NCBI GenBank assembly: GCA_937916465.1
Contig: CALFTK010000030.1
Coordinates: 28,321-92,320 of the forward strand
Length of the DNA: 64,000 nucleotides
Source: an uncultured Bacteroidales bacterium
GTDB taxonomy: Bacteria; Bacteroidota; Bacteroidia; Bacteroidales; Bacteroidaceae
Direction: 5' to 3'
Positions 47,424 through 56,554 of the stretch are shown piece after piece (position 1 is the stretch's first letter; each line of letters opens with the position of its first letter). The position numbers and the translations under genes are program-made. The notes under the pieces are model-generated. The model saw nothing but the letters and a program-made list of their open reading frames with translations. It searched no databases and had not been told where the DNA came from.

Positions 47424-47822
47424 ATGAATGACAAGATTTCAACAACCAAAAACAAAGTTGTGTTAGAATACACTCTTAGTGCTACATCAGTGCCAATGAT
47501 ATGGGATGCAATTGCTACGGCTCCGGGGCTGGCTGCTTGGTTTGCAGATAGTGTCTCTATGTCAGGTAAACAATTTGAATTTGTATGGGGTAAACACGAA
47601 GCACGAATAGCAGAACTTATAAACAGCAGACAAGGTACTTATGTTAGATTCCATTGGCTGGATGAAGATGCCGGAACCTATTTCGAAATGAGAATTGTAC
47701 GTAACGATTTGACCGGTAATTATATTCTTGAAATTACAGATTTTGCCGATCCTGATGAAGAAGATGATGTACGCAGTTTGTGGGATTCTTCAATTGATGC
47801 ACTGAAACGTTGTGGTGTATAA
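47424..47822 (+). CDS. START-like domain protein
   Basis: 132 residues from the ATG at 47424 (MNDKISTTKNKVVLEYTL). A GTG 39 bases upstream is possible but less likely. The fold pattern of the START/SRPBCC group is visible: VVLEYTLSATSVPMIWDAIA, TAPGLAAWFAD and YVRFHWLDEDAGTYFEMRIV. The C-terminal helix is ending LWDSSIDALKRCG. I recall this Bacteroidetes family (START_2) as a single gene often upstream of an LptF/G-type permease, as here; the hydrophobic ligand is unknown. Confidence 0.85.
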   Translation: MNDKISTTKNKVVLEYTLSATSVPMIWDAIATAPGLAAWFADSVSMSGKQFEFVWGKHEARIAELINSRQGTYVRFHWLDEDAGTYFEMRIVRNDLTGNYILEITDFADPDEEDDVRSLWDSSIDALKRCGV

Positions 47823-47854
47823 TATTACTTTTACTTAAAAACAATCATTTAGAT

Positions 47855-47885
47855 TTTGTTGTTCCTTTAAATTGCACTACTTTTG
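47855..47885 (+). promoter_or_regulatory. Promoter of the LptF/G-type gene
   Basis: TTTG at 47855-47858, 19-base spacer, TACTTTTG at 47878-47885, only 8 bases before the ATG. Either the leader is nearly absent or the true start is slightly downstream. Confidence 0.6.
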
Positions 47886-47893
47886 TAGGTTAA

Positions 47894-49831
47894 ATGCAGA
47901 TTGCGGCAATTAAGCCGGATTATTGTATTAAAGTATCAAAGGTGCGACCAAAGAAATTAGACATATTCACATTAAAGAGTTTTCTCCTGCTGTTTGCGGG
48001 TACTTTCTTTGTTTGTCTCTTTATCATCCTGATGAATGTGGTATGGCGTTACATTGAAGACCTTGTGGGAAAGGGTTTTACTGTGGATGTATTAGCCAAA
48101 TTTTTCTACTATTTTTCGCTCACTTCTGTTCCTTTGGCTTTGCCTTTGGCGGTATTGCTGGCCTCTCTTATAACGTTTGGTAACTTGGGTGAACGTTTTG
48201 AATTGCTTGCAATGAAAACTGCGGGTATATCGTTGTTGCGTATTATGCGCCCGCTCACCATATTTTGCACCTTATTGGTGGGTGTATCCTTCTATTTTCA
48301 AAATGTGATAGGCCCGAATGCTTCGAACAAACTATATTCATTGGTCTTTTCAATGCAACAGAAATCGCCTGAACTTGAGGTGCCTGAAGGGGTGTTTTAC
48401 AATCAGATAGATGGTTTTAATCTATATGTAAAACATAAAAACCCGGATACCGGATTACTTTACGATGTTACCATATATGATATATCGGAAGGATATGAAA
48501 ATATAAGCGTAATAGTTGCCGATTCAGGTAAACTGGAAACTACAGCCGACAAACAGCACCTATTCTTGCGCCTATACAGCGGAGAAATGTTCGAAAATAT
48601 GCAGGAGCAGCAGATGAGTCGTACTGATAACCCTTACCGCCGAGAGTCATTTTTGGAAAAACATATTCTTATAGAATTTGATTCTGACTTCACCTTAGTG
48701 GATGAAAGTGTAATGAGTTCTCAAGCTGCAAGTAAGAATATGAAGCAGATAAAACATACTATTGATTCGCTTTCAATACGTCAGGATAGTATAGGCTTAG
48801 GTAATCTTGAAGATTATAAATCAACAGCATTGAATACTTTTAGATTGACAGCGTCCGATTCCACAAAACTGGCAGAATCTGTTCCGACGGTTATAAATTC
48901 AGATAGTATTTTTTTAGTTTCCAGCCGTTCAGAACAGTTGGATATAAGAAAAGCAATGCAATCAAGAATTCAATCCCAAAAGAGCGAACTCAATCTGAAA
49001 GGAACAAATATGTTCTATGGAGACAGAAATATACGCAAGCATTGGGTGGAATGGATGAAAAAACTGACTCAATCGCTTTCTATACTCATATTCTTCTTTA
49101 TTGGAGCATCATTAGGCGCGATTATTCGTAAGGGAGGTTTGGGTGTGCCGGTTATAATTTCAGTACTTACGTTTATTGTATTTCACTTAACTTCTACTTC
49201 CGGCGAAAAAATGTTTAGAGAGGGAGAATGGAGTATTGTTGGTTGTTGGTTAAGCACAATTGTACTGACTCCTTTGAGTATCTTCTTCACTGTGAAGGCG
49301 AATGCCGATTCTACCATTTTCCAGTTAGATGTCTATAAAGAGTTTTTCCGCTATTGGTTTGGTGGAAGGCAGGAAAGAAATATTGTGAGAAAAGATGTAA
49401 TAATTGATGAACCTGACTATATAATTTGTGAGCAGAAGCTTAGAGAAATTGCTTCCGATGCTTCCAATCTCTCTTTGTCCGGGTTGTTCAATGGATTGCC
49501 AAACTATCTGAATCTGTTCTTTAGGAAAGTAGATACCGCTAAACTTGATAAGTTTGAAAATGATATAGAGAGTGTTATAAACGAATTGAGCAATACCAAG
49601 GATAAGGTGGTGCTGGATAAAATAAATAGATTACCTATTATGCCTGTACACGGAATAGAACCACCATTTCGTGTAACTTGGTTGAATAGAATCATAGGCT
49701 TGATTGTACCATTAGGTTTACTATTCTATCTAAGAGCTTGGTTTTTCTCTATTTATCTTAAAAAACATATAAATTCAATTACTGCAGTTTCAAGAGAATT
49801 GGCAGATTATTTAGTGAGTAAGAATTATTAA
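47894..49831 (+). CDS. LptF/LptG family permease
   Basis: 645 residues. N-terminal half: TLKSFLLLFAGTFFVCLFII and LTSVPLALPLAVLLASLITFG with further helices. A periplasmic jelly-roll region lies between helices 3 and 4. The C-terminal half has SILIFFFIGASLGAIIRKGG and GVPVIISVLTFIVFHL. A long soluble extra part (about residues 470-590) follows, then a last membrane helix. It belongs to the YjgP/YjgQ family that, with LptB and LptC, extracts lipopolysaccharide from the inner membrane. Bacteroidetes often have one long member with an extended C-terminus, as here. Followed by the aminotransferase gene after 16 bases. Confidence 0.87.
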   Translation: MQIAAIKPDYCIKVSKVRPKKLDIFTLKSFLLLFAGTFFVCLFIILMNVVWRYIEDLVGKGFTVDVLAKFFYYFSLTSVPLALPLAVLLASLITFGNLGERFELLAMKTAGISLLRIMRPLTIFCTLLVGVSFYFQNVIGPNASNKLYSLVFSMQQKSPELEVPEGVFYNQIDGFNLYVKHKNPDTGLLYDVTIYDISEGYENISVIVADSGKLETTADKQHLFLRLYSGEMFENMQEQQMSRTDNPYRRESFLEKHILIEFDSDFTLVDESVMSSQAASKNMKQIKHTIDSLSIRQDSIGLGNLEDYKSTALNTFRLTASDSTKLAESVPTVINSDSIFLVSSRSEQLDIRKAMQSRIQSQKSELNLKGTNMFYGDRNIRKHWVEWMKKLTQSLSILIFFFIGASLGAIIRKGGLGVPVIISVLTFIVFHLTSTSGEKMFREGEWSIVGCWLSTIVLTPLSIFFTVKANADSTIFQLDVYKEFFRYWFGGRQERNIVRKDVIIDEPDYIICEQKLREIASDASNLSLSGLFNGLPNYLNLFFRKVDTAKLDKFENDIESVINELSNTKDKVVLDKINRLPIMPVHGIEPPFRVTWLNRIIGLIVPLGLLFYLRAWFFSIYLKKHINSITAVSRELADYLVSKNY

Positions 49832-49847
49832 AAAAGTATAAATTGTT

Positions 49848-51041
49848 ATGGGACAAATTTCAGATTGCGTAAACAGATTGGCTGCATCGGCTACATTTGC
49901 AATGATGCAGAAGAGCAATGAATTGGCAGCGCAAGGTGTCAATGTGGTGAATATGAGTGTTGGTGAACCAGATTTTAACACTCCGGACTATGTGAAAAAT
50001 GCAGCAAAACAGGCTATTGACGAGAATTACTCTACATATTCTCCTGTACCGGGATATATGTCGCTGAGAAAAGCTTGCAGTGATAAACTTAAGAGAGAGA
50101 ATAATCTTGATTATGCTCCAACTCAGATTGTGGTTTCAACCGGTGCCAAACAGTCATTGTGCAATGCAGTAATGGCAGTGGTTAATCCCGGTGATGAAGT
50201 ACTCCTTCCTTCACCTTGCTGGGTAAGCTATCCTGAAATGGTAAAATTGGCAGGAGGTGTTCCTGTTGTAATCAAGGCCGGTATAGAACAAGACTTTAAG
50301 GTAACAGCACAGCAAATAGCTGATGCTATAACCCCAAAGACAAAAGCTATAATGATTTGCTCACCATCAAATCCTACAGGTTCTGTATATTCAAAGCAGG
50401 AGTTGGAAGAGATTGCAAAGGTCCTGATTGCAAATCCTCAGGTGTTCATTATCTCCGATGAAATTTACGAACATATAAACTTTATAGGCGGTCATGAAAG
50501 TTTGGCTCAGTTCCCTGAACTAAAGGATCAAATAGCTGTAATTAACGGTGTATCAAAGGCCTACGCAATGACCGGTTGGAGAATAGGTTTTATGGCAGGT
50601 CCTGAATGGTTGGTAAAGGCTTGTAATAAATTACAGGGACAATATACCAGTGGTACCTGTTCTGTGGCCCAGAAAGCAGCCGAAGCAGCTTTTAATGGTC
50701 CTCAGGACGATGTAGAAAATATGCGTAAGGTGTTCAATAAGAGAAGAGATCTTATAGTATCCTTAGCAAAAGAGATACCGGGCTTTGAGGTGAACAACCC
50801 GCAGGGCGCTTTCTATCTATTCCCAAAATGCGATTCATATTTTGGTAAGAAGTATGGCGATAAGGTTATAAATGATGCAGACGATTTGGCAATGTATCTG
50901 CTTGAGGTAGGACATGTTGCAACCGTTGGTGGTACCTCTTTTGGTGCTCCTGAATGTATCCGTTTCAGCTATGCTACAAGTGATGAAAATATAGTTGAAG
51001 CATTTAAGAGAATTAAAGTTGCACTTGCCGAACTGAAGTAG
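49848..51041 (+). CDS. Pyridoxal-phosphate aminotransferase, aspartate type
   Basis: 397 residues. Class I fold: VSTGAKQSLCNAVMAVVNPG (PLP phosphate region), ICSPSNPTGSVYSKQELEEI (conserved NP motif), ISDEIYEHINF and the Schiff-base lysine in NGVSKAYAMTGWRIGFM. A substrate arginine lies in ECIRFSYATSDENIVEAF. Probably aspartate aminotransferase (aspC/aatA). Related enzymes accept alanine or aromatic amino acids, so substrate is inferred. Ends in a clear terminator at 51058. Confidence 0.92.
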   Translation: MGQISDCVNRLAASATFAMMQKSNELAAQGVNVVNMSVGEPDFNTPDYVKNAAKQAIDENYSTYSPVPGYMSLRKACSDKLKRENNLDYAPTQIVVSTGAKQSLCNAVMAVVNPGDEVLLPSPCWVSYPEMVKLAGGVPVVIKAGIEQDFKVTAQQIADAITPKTKAIMICSPSNPTGSVYSKQELEEIAKVLIANPQVFIISDEIYEHINFIGGHESLAQFPELKDQIAVINGVSKAYAMTGWRIGFMAGPEWLVKACNKLQGQYTSGTCSVAQKAAEAAFNGPQDDVENMRKVFNKRRDLIVSLAKEIPGFEVNNPQGAFYLFPKCDSYFGKKYGDKVINDADDLAMYLLEVGHVATVGGTSFGAPECIRFSYATSDENIVEAFKRIKVALAELK

Positions 51042-51052
51042 AGTTCATAAAT

Positions 51053-51103
51053 AAAAAGATGAGTGGCTGTTTCCCATATAAAGCGGCCACTCATCTTTTT
51101 TTT
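51053..51103 (+). terminator. Terminator of the aminotransferase gene
   Basis: 10 bp stem GATGAGTGGC/GCCACTCATC (51058-51067 with 51086-51095), followed by eight T. It also faces the convergent GH51 gene (A-run on the left arm), so may act both ways. Confidence 0.8.
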
Positions 51104-51120
51104 GTTATGTGTTGCAAATA

Positions 51121-53313
51121 CTATTCTTCAGGAATCAATTTGATTACGCAAACAGAATTGCCGGGAATCGAAATATTGAAGTTTTTCTTTACCGGACCAA
51201 AACCAACTGATTGAGGTGTGATAGTTTCGTTATAGTTGAAATTAACTATACCCGGAAAACTTGAATAGTAGTTCTGTGCACCCTGGTTCTTTACAGTTGT
51301 ATCTTCTGAACTTATATATTCCATTAACACCTTATATATATTACGGTTATCCAGATTTATCTCTAAACTCTTTTCAATAGCTTCACTATTAACCAATTTG
51401 AGATAAATTTCACCCGATTCGGTATCAATGGTAGGAGATACATATACATGTTCATCAATCTGATCGCCATTCATTACGTTTGAAGCAGCAAAGGCTCTAT
51501 TACCGGCCTTGCTGAATAATTTCATATAATAGTAGTTAGTGGTACGCCACAACCCTCTATTATCAAACCATATCAAGTTTGAATTCCACTTGTTAAAACC
51601 CTTTTTGCAGAATAATGGTGCGTAAGCAGCCATGACAACCATATCTGAATTTTGTTCTAACGATGTGTAGTATGCTGCTTCTGCCAGTGTAGATGCGTAA
51701 GCATTGTTTGTAGCATTGTTTGCAAATTCACCTACAAACACACGGGTAGGACGCTCTCTATCATATTTTATGCCTTGACCGCCGCGTACCTTGTCGGCAT
51801 TGTATCTGTCTCTGTTGTTATAGAACCAGTTGTCATTCTTATAGTAATGTTCGTCAACGTATGTATCGGGGTATTTTTCGTCTATCTGGGCATAGTTGTC
51901 ATTGAACTCCTTACCATCACTTGCAGAACCGGCTGTAGAAACAATTATAATTTCAGGATACTTCTCTTTGATAGCATTGTACATAATATCAAAACGTTCC
52001 CAGAATGCTTCGCCTTTGTTTTCGTTGCCAATTCCCAGATATTTTAGATTGAATGGTTCCGGATGTCCCATTTTAGCTCTTAATGCACCCCATTCTGTAT
52101 TGGTATCTCCATTGCAAAATTCAATGAAGTCAAGCGCATCTTTTACAAAAATATCGTAGAAACGTTTTCTATCCTCTTCAGTGTCTAATGGTGCAACATA
52201 CTGATGACCTGCAAACTGACAAGTAACACCATTGTTAAGAACTGGAAGTGGTGTGGCGCCTAATGATTCTGCCATAAGCAGATATTCATAGAAACCAACA
52301 TATTGTGATGTCCAGTAACCCCAATGGTTGCGGAAACCAATACGCTGTTCAACATCGCCTACTGAATTTTTCCAAAATACTTGTCCAAAATAGTTTGTAC
52401 CCTCTGATGCGCAACCACCAGGGAATCGCATAAATGTAGGGTTAAGGTCTGCAAGAGCCTGCATCAGGTCTTTTCTGAATGGACCGGCTTTGCCCTCCAT
52501 CCACAATTCAGATGCTTCCGGCATAAGAGTAACAAAGTCCAAATAGAATGTTCCTGCTTTATCTGCAACAATAGCTAACCTGCAGTCGGCAGTACGTTCG
52601 GCTTTCAGTGTAGCAGTATGCTTTGTCCAACTGTTCTTTAAATTTTCAATTACAATTGTCTCTGAATTTACCTTTCCCTGTGCATCTTCAAGATAGATGG
52701 AAATCCTACCATCGTAGTCTGCGCCTTGAAGGTATAATGATAAATCGTAAGATATTCCTCTGTTTACGGCAATTGATGGAATCTGTGTGTTGTTAGAGTA
52801 ATAATGTCCGGCTCTTTCGCTGCCGTGTTCGCTAATACCATATCCATTTGCTGCCAAACCAAAACCATCGCCGGCATTTTCAATATCAAACCTTATTGAA
52901 TACTGTTGGTATCTCAATTCGTCGTTGTACCTGTCATTGGGGTCGAAATCGTAATAGCGTGGCAAATTTTCCAAAAGTGGTTTCTCGTTTGTTGTAATGG
53001 CTTTACCTTTTGCGTCACCTTTGCTTATTACAGACCATCCAAAGATAATAGAGTCTGCCTGTGAAAACTCTTTTGCAGGTGCTTCGGGAACCATGTATTG
53101 TTGAAACGAAAAGTTCTGGATAAGTTGTGCGCAGATACCTCCATCAAGAGAATTGTTTATGTCTTCGAAAAATATACCGCTGAATGTAGGGCTTATTTCA
53201 ATTCCCTTGTCTTTGGTATTTAAGTAGATGGTTCTCGAATCTTTTTGTGCTGAGATAGGAGAACTTATAGCCAATGCAGCTAAAACAGAGAGAAGATAAT
53301 TTGTTAATTTCAT
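51121..53313 (-). CDS. Alpha-L-arabinofuranosidase, GH51
   Basis: 730 residues from the ATG at 53313 (MKLTNYLLSVLAALAI...); a longer frame starts at a TTG only. Signal peptide ends SPISAQ. N-terminal beta module and a carbohydrate-binding-like segment (about residues 150-270, GISYDLSLYLQGADYDGRIS) precede the GH51 barrel. The likely acid/base Glu is in YLGIGNENKG and the nucleophile Glu in RVFVGEFANNAT. It removes terminal arabinofuranose from arabinan or arabinoxylan, probably in the periplasm or at the surface. No SusC/D or regulator lies next to it. Base composition is uniform, unlike the second GH51 gene. Confidence 0.88.
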   Translation of the reverse strand: MKLTNYLLSVLAALAISSPISAQKDSRTIYLNTKDKGIEISPTFSGIFFEDINNSLDGGICAQLIQNFSFQQYMVPEAPAKEFSQADSIIFGWSVISKGDAKGKAITTNEKPLLENLPRYYDFDPNDRYNDELRYQQYSIRFDIENAGDGFGLAANGYGISEHGSERAGHYYSNNTQIPSIAVNRGISYDLSLYLQGADYDGRISIYLEDAQGKVNSETIVIENLKNSWTKHTATLKAERTADCRLAIVADKAGTFYLDFVTLMPEASELWMEGKAGPFRKDLMQALADLNPTFMRFPGGCASEGTNYFGQVFWKNSVGDVEQRIGFRNHWGYWTSQYVGFYEYLLMAESLGATPLPVLNNGVTCQFAGHQYVAPLDTEEDRKRFYDIFVKDALDFIEFCNGDTNTEWGALRAKMGHPEPFNLKYLGIGNENKGEAFWERFDIMYNAIKEKYPEIIIVSTAGSASDGKEFNDNYAQIDEKYPDTYVDEHYYKNDNWFYNNRDRYNADKVRGGQGIKYDRERPTRVFVGEFANNATNNAYASTLAEAAYYTSLEQNSDMVVMAAYAPLFCKKGFNKWNSNLIWFDNRGLWRTTNYYYMKLFSKAGNRAFAASNVMNGDQIDEHVYVSPTIDTESGEIYLKLVNSEAIEKSLEINLDNRNIYKVLMEYISSEDTTVKNQGAQNYYSSFPGIVNFNYNETITPQSVGFGPVKKNFNISIPGNSVCVIKLIPEE

Positions 53314-53333
53314 AAGTGGATTGTTTTGGTTAG

Positions 53334-53369
53334 ACAAAAAAGGGGCGACAACTGAATTTATGTCACCCC
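53334..53369 (-). terminator. Terminator of the ferredoxin gene
   Basis: Minus strand: GGGGTGACA...TGTCGCCCC (9 bp with one wobble, 53361-53369 with 53342-53350), followed by TTTTTTG. It separates the ferredoxin from the GH51 gene. Confidence 0.75.
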
Positions 53370-53393
53370 TATAATTGTGGTTGAAAACTCTAT

Positions 53394-53564
53394 TTATTCA
53401 CCTGGCTGGATTGCCTCTGATGGACAAACACTAGCACATGTACCGCAATCTACGCACAAATCAGCGTCAATTGAATACTTTTCACCCTCTTTGATTGCCT
53501 CTGATGGACATTCATCGATGCAAGTTCCGCATGCGATGCAGTCGTCATTAATAACGTATGCCAT
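53394..53564 (-). CDS. 2[4Fe-4S] ferredoxin
   Basis: The ATG at 53564 opens a 56-residue frame that ends at 53394. Two clusters are complete: CIACGTCIDECP (CxxCxxCxxxCP) and CVDCGTCASVCP. A typical small bacterial ferredoxin: MAYVINDDC start and SEAI after each cluster. It carries electrons in the cytoplasm, for example to or from pyruvate:ferredoxin oxidoreductase. Its own terminator follows. Confidence 0.95.
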   Translation of the reverse strand: MAYVINDDCIACGTCIDECPSEAIKEGEKYSIDADLCVDCGTCASVCPSEAIQPGE

Positions 53565-53732
53565 AATATCTAAAATTGTTTTGTTGTTTATATTTGCTGC
53601 AAAATTACATACTTTTTGTTCTAAGAGTGCATTCTATTGAATTGAATTTTATAATTTGGATGCTGTCTAAATAAAAAATAACTCTTTTAAACTGTATGCA
53701 ATAATGATTCCTTGTGTACGTTATTAAGATTG

Positions 53733-54461
53733 ATGAAGATAGAGCGAAAAATAGGTTTTATGTTTTTTTTGCTGGTTATATTATTTCCGGCAATGACTTT
53801 TTCACAAGAAAGAAAGGTGATGAACAGGCCATATCTGGATGATAGAGTATGGCATTACGGTTTTTCTTTGGGTGTGAATTATCAGGACATGAATATAAAG
53901 AACAATGGTTATCCTCATGTTACTGAAGATGGTTCATTGGAATATTGGTATGCCGACGTAGCAAGTTATACTCCGGGCTTTAGTGTAGGAATCCTGGGGG
54001 AACTCAAATTGTCTGATAATTTGGCTTTACGTATTATTCCAACAATGTACTTTGGCGACAAACAAACCGTCTATTCTGAACAGTTGTCAGGTAACAAGAA
54101 AGAACAGATAATAAAATCTACGTATATGGCTGTTCCTTTTGATTTAAAGATTAATGCTCCGCGATTTAATAATTACAGACCATATATAATGACCGGTATA
54201 TCTCCTATGGTTGATTTAACAGTGAAAAAGCAGAAAGAGATGCTTGTGCGCAGGTTTGATTGTATGTTTGAAGTTGGCTTAGGTATGGATTTGTACTATC
54301 CGTTCTTTAAACTTATTCCAGAGCTAAAATTCTGTTTCGGACTGAGCGATATATTGGTGAAGGAGCGTGATGATTTAACAGATAAAACCTTACTCAAATA
54401 CACTAATTCAATGTCATCTGTACAGAATAGGATGATAGTTCTGACTCTCTATTTTGAATGA
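53733..54461 (+). CDS. porT: PorT-like outer-membrane protein (type IX secretion related)
   Basis: 242 residues from the ATG at 53733; an upstream TTG is rejected. Signal peptide ends MTFSQ. The family pattern is RPYLDDRVWHYGFSLGVNYQDM, then GFSVGILGELKLSDNLALR and LPTMYFGD-like IIPTMYFGDK. The eight-strand barrel ends in MIVLTLYFE. PorT takes part in type IX secretion in Porphyromonas and gliding Bacteroidetes; orthologues also remain in Bacteroidales without a full system. No other por genes are in the window. Confidence 0.85.
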   Translation: MKIERKIGFMFFLLVILFPAMTFSQERKVMNRPYLDDRVWHYGFSLGVNYQDMNIKNNGYPHVTEDGSLEYWYADVASYTPGFSVGILGELKLSDNLALRIIPTMYFGDKQTVYSEQLSGNKKEQIIKSTYMAVPFDLKINAPRFNNYRPYIMTGISPMVDLTVKKQKEMLVRRFDCMFEVGLGMDLYYPFFKLIPELKFCFGLSDILVKERDDLTDKTLLKYTNSMSSVQNRMIVLTLYFE

Positions 54462-54486
54462 TATTTGAAAATCAGTTTGCAAATAG

Positions 54487-54517
54487 ATTTGGTAATCAGA
54501 TAATTTGTATTACCTTT
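54487..54517 (+). promoter_or_regulatory. Promoter of rplS
   Basis: TTTG at 54487-54490, 19-base spacer, TACCTTTG at 54510-54517. Textbook match to the Bacteroidetes consensus. Confidence 0.7.
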
Positions 54518-54602
54518 GCGCCACTTTTTGGGTGATCGCTGCCATAGGAAGAGTAACTTGGTATGTCACTCAATGTTTTAACTATTTTACAATTTTAGAG
54601 AA
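54518..54602 (+). promoter_or_regulatory. Leader of the rplS mRNA, possible L19 autoregulation site
   Basis: About 80 bases between the promoter and the ATG. It contains GAGT...ACTC pairing (54550-54572) and AGGAAGAGTAAC. Ribosomal protein leaders of this length often bind the encoded protein; this is inferred from position only. Confidence 0.35.
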
Positions 54603-54962
54603 ATGGATTTTATTAAAATTGCAGAAGAGGCATTTGCTACAGGTAAAGAGGGCAAATATCCAAAGTTTAAGGCTGGTGATACAGTGACTGTAGCATATCG
54701 TATCATCGAGGGTAACAAAGAACGTGTACAGCTTTATCGTGGTGTTGTTATCAAGATAAGCGGTCATGGTGATAACCGTCGTTTCACAGTTCGCAAGATG
54801 TCTGGCACAGTAGGTGTTGAACGTATCTTCCCAATCAATTCACCTGCTATTGATAGCATTGAAGTGAACAAAGTTGGTAAAGTGCGTCGTGCTAAATTGT
54901 ACTACCTGCGTAATCTTACAGGTAAGAAGGCACGTATTCGCGAAAAGAGAAGCAACGCTTAA
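54603..54962 (+). CDS. rplS: 50S ribosomal protein L19
   Basis: 119 residues. L19 features: [52 protein letters not shown] and [17 protein letters not shown]. Located at the 30S-50S interface. Its own promoter and terminator; not with rpsP/rimM/trmD as in many bacteria. Confidence 0.98.
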   Translation: MDFIKIAEEAFATGKEGKYPKFKAGDTVTVAYRIIEGNKERVQLYRGVVIKISGHGDNRRFTVRKMSGTVGVERIFPINSPAIDSIEVNKVGKVRRAKLYYLRNLTGKKARIREKRSNA

Positions 54963-54985
54963 TTCTCCCTACGTAAGAATAAAAA

Positions 54986-55017
54986 ATGGATTGCAGAAAT
55001 GCAGTCCATTTTTTTTA
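54986..55017 (+). terminator. Terminator of rplS
   Basis: Stem ATGGATTGCA/TGCAGTCCAT (54986-54995 with 55000-55009), short loop, followed by eight T. Confidence 0.85.
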
Positions 55018-55095
55018 TCTGTATAAGCCATTTTATGGAGGTAGATGCCGGATTTTTGTTCTTATTGATTAACTTTGTAAATCAAATGTTAAGTA

Positions 55096-55656
55096 ATGGA
55101 GTTAATTAAAACCGAAATACCGGGTGTTTTTATCCTGGAACCCAAAGTGTTTGGCGATTCAAGAGGCTATTTCTTTGAATCGTTTTCTCAACGTGATTTC
55201 AATGCGTTAACAGGACGTGATGATATTGTTTTTGTTCAAGACAATGAAAGCCGTAGTTGTTATGGAGTAGTTCGTGGGTTACACTTTCAGAAACCTCCCT
55301 ACGCGCAGAGTAAATTGGTGCGTTGTCCTGTTGGTAAAGTGCTGGATGTTGCTGTAGATATTCGTAAGGGATCGCCTACATACGGAAAAACTGTTTCAGT
55401 TGAACTATCAGAAGAAAACCATAGAATGTTGTTTTTGCCACGGGGTATGGCGCATGGTTTTTCTGTTCTTAGCTCTGATGCAATATTTCAGTATAAATGC
55501 GATAACTATTATGCTAAGGAATCGGAAGGCGCAATACTCTACTCTGATTTTTCTTTGAATATTGATTGGCAGGTGCCTGCCGATAAGATGATTCTTAGCG
55601 ATAAAGATAAGCAGAATCCACTTCTTAAAGATTTTGATTCACCTTTTACATTTTAG
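55096..55656 (+). CDS. rfbC: dTDP-4-dehydrorhamnose 3,5-epimerase
   Basis: 186 residues. Cupin family RmlC: GVFILEPKVFGDSRGYFFES, then GVVRGLHFQKPPYAQSKLVR (catalytic His in LHFQ), VDIRKGSPTYGKTV and LPRGMAHGFSVLS. It converts the 4-keto-6-deoxyglucose nucleotide to the rhamnose configuration. A -7-like TAACTTTG at 55070-55077 lies just upstream. The rfbD gene follows after 3 bases; rfbA and rfbB are not in the window. Confidence 0.96.
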   Translation: MELIKTEIPGVFILEPKVFGDSRGYFFESFSQRDFNALTGRDDIVFVQDNESRSCYGVVRGLHFQKPPYAQSKLVRCPVGKVLDVAVDIRKGSPTYGKTVSVELSEENHRMLFLPRGMAHGFSVLSSDAIFQYKCDNYYAKESEGAILYSDFSLNIDWQVPADKMILSDKDKQNPLLKDFDSPFTF

Positions 55657-55659
55657 CCT

Positions 55660-56547
55660 ATGAATATTCTGGTAACAGGTGCTAACGGACAGTTGGGTAG
55701 CGAAATGCGTGTGTTGGCTGCCAATTCGTCAAACAAGTATATCTTCTCCGATATTGCCACTATAGATGGCAGAGATACAACAATTCTTGATATTACCGAT
55801 ATAGAAGCAGTGAAATGTCTGTGCAAAGATAGATCTGTCGATGTGATTGTGAACTGCGCAGCATATACAAATGTTGATAAAGCAGAAGATGATTACGATA
55901 TGGCTTATCTGCTCAATGCTAAAGCAGTAGCCAATCTTGCAACAGTTGCAACACAATGTGGCGCTCTGCTGGTACATGTTTCTACCGATTATGTCTTTAA
56001 TGGAACTGCTTGCACTCCATATACAGAAGATACACCCGTAGAACCTGTTGGCGCTTATGGTAGAACTAAGGCTGAAGGTGAAAAGGCTGTTTTGGATAGC
56101 GGTTGTCGCTACCTGATATTCAGGACGGCATGGCTTTATAGTATATATGGCAATAATTTTGTCAAGACAATGAAACGTCTTACATCTGAAAGAGATACTT
56201 TGAAAGTTGTTTTTGACCAGATAGGTTCGCCAACATACGCAGCCGATCTGGCAGAGGCAATATTCTACATAATTGAAAACGGAAAGGCTGCCGGAAATGA
56301 AGGAATATACCATTTTAGTAATGAAGGGGTGTGCAGCTGGTTTGATTTCAGCAAAGCCATAGCCTGTTTGTGTGGAAATACCGGTTGCAATATCCAACCT
56401 TGTCATTCGAATGAATTTCCAAGTAAAGTAAAAAGGCCACACTTTTCAGTGCTTGATAAAACAAAGTATAAGGAGAGATTTGGAATAGCTGTGCCATACT
56501 GGTATGATTCTCTTCAAAGATGCTTATCACTGTTGAATAACCAATGA
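55660..56547 (+). CDS. rfbD: dTDP-4-dehydrorhamnose reductase
   Basis: 295 residues. NAD(P)-binding GANGQLGSEMR at the N-terminus and the short-chain reductase catalytic YGRTKAEGEKA (Tyr/Lys). Also VDVIVNCAAYTNVDKAED. It makes dTDP-rhamnose, the last step. Three bases from rfbC and 7 bases before the Wzi-type gene, so one operon for surface polysaccharide. Confidence 0.96.
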   Translation: MNILVTGANGQLGSEMRVLAANSSNKYIFSDIATIDGRDTTILDITDIEAVKCLCKDRSVDVIVNCAAYTNVDKAEDDYDMAYLLNAKAVANLATVATQCGALLVHVSTDYVFNGTACTPYTEDTPVEPVGAYGRTKAEGEKAVLDSGCRYLIFRTAWLYSIYGNNFVKTMKRLTSERDTLKVVFDQIGSPTYAADLAEAIFYIIENGKAAGNEGIYHFSNEGVCSWFDFSKAIACLCGNTGCNIQPCHSNEFPSKVKRPHFSVLDKTKYKERFGIAVPYWYDSLQRCLSLLNNQ

Positions 56548-56554
56548 TGTATAT

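Noticed and set aside
55729..56442. 237-codon open frame on the minus strand inside rfbD
   Set aside because: It lies wholly opposite a well recognised gene; no homology or promoter is visible, and the residue mix (many Cys/Ile/Tyr) is typical of an antisense shadow.
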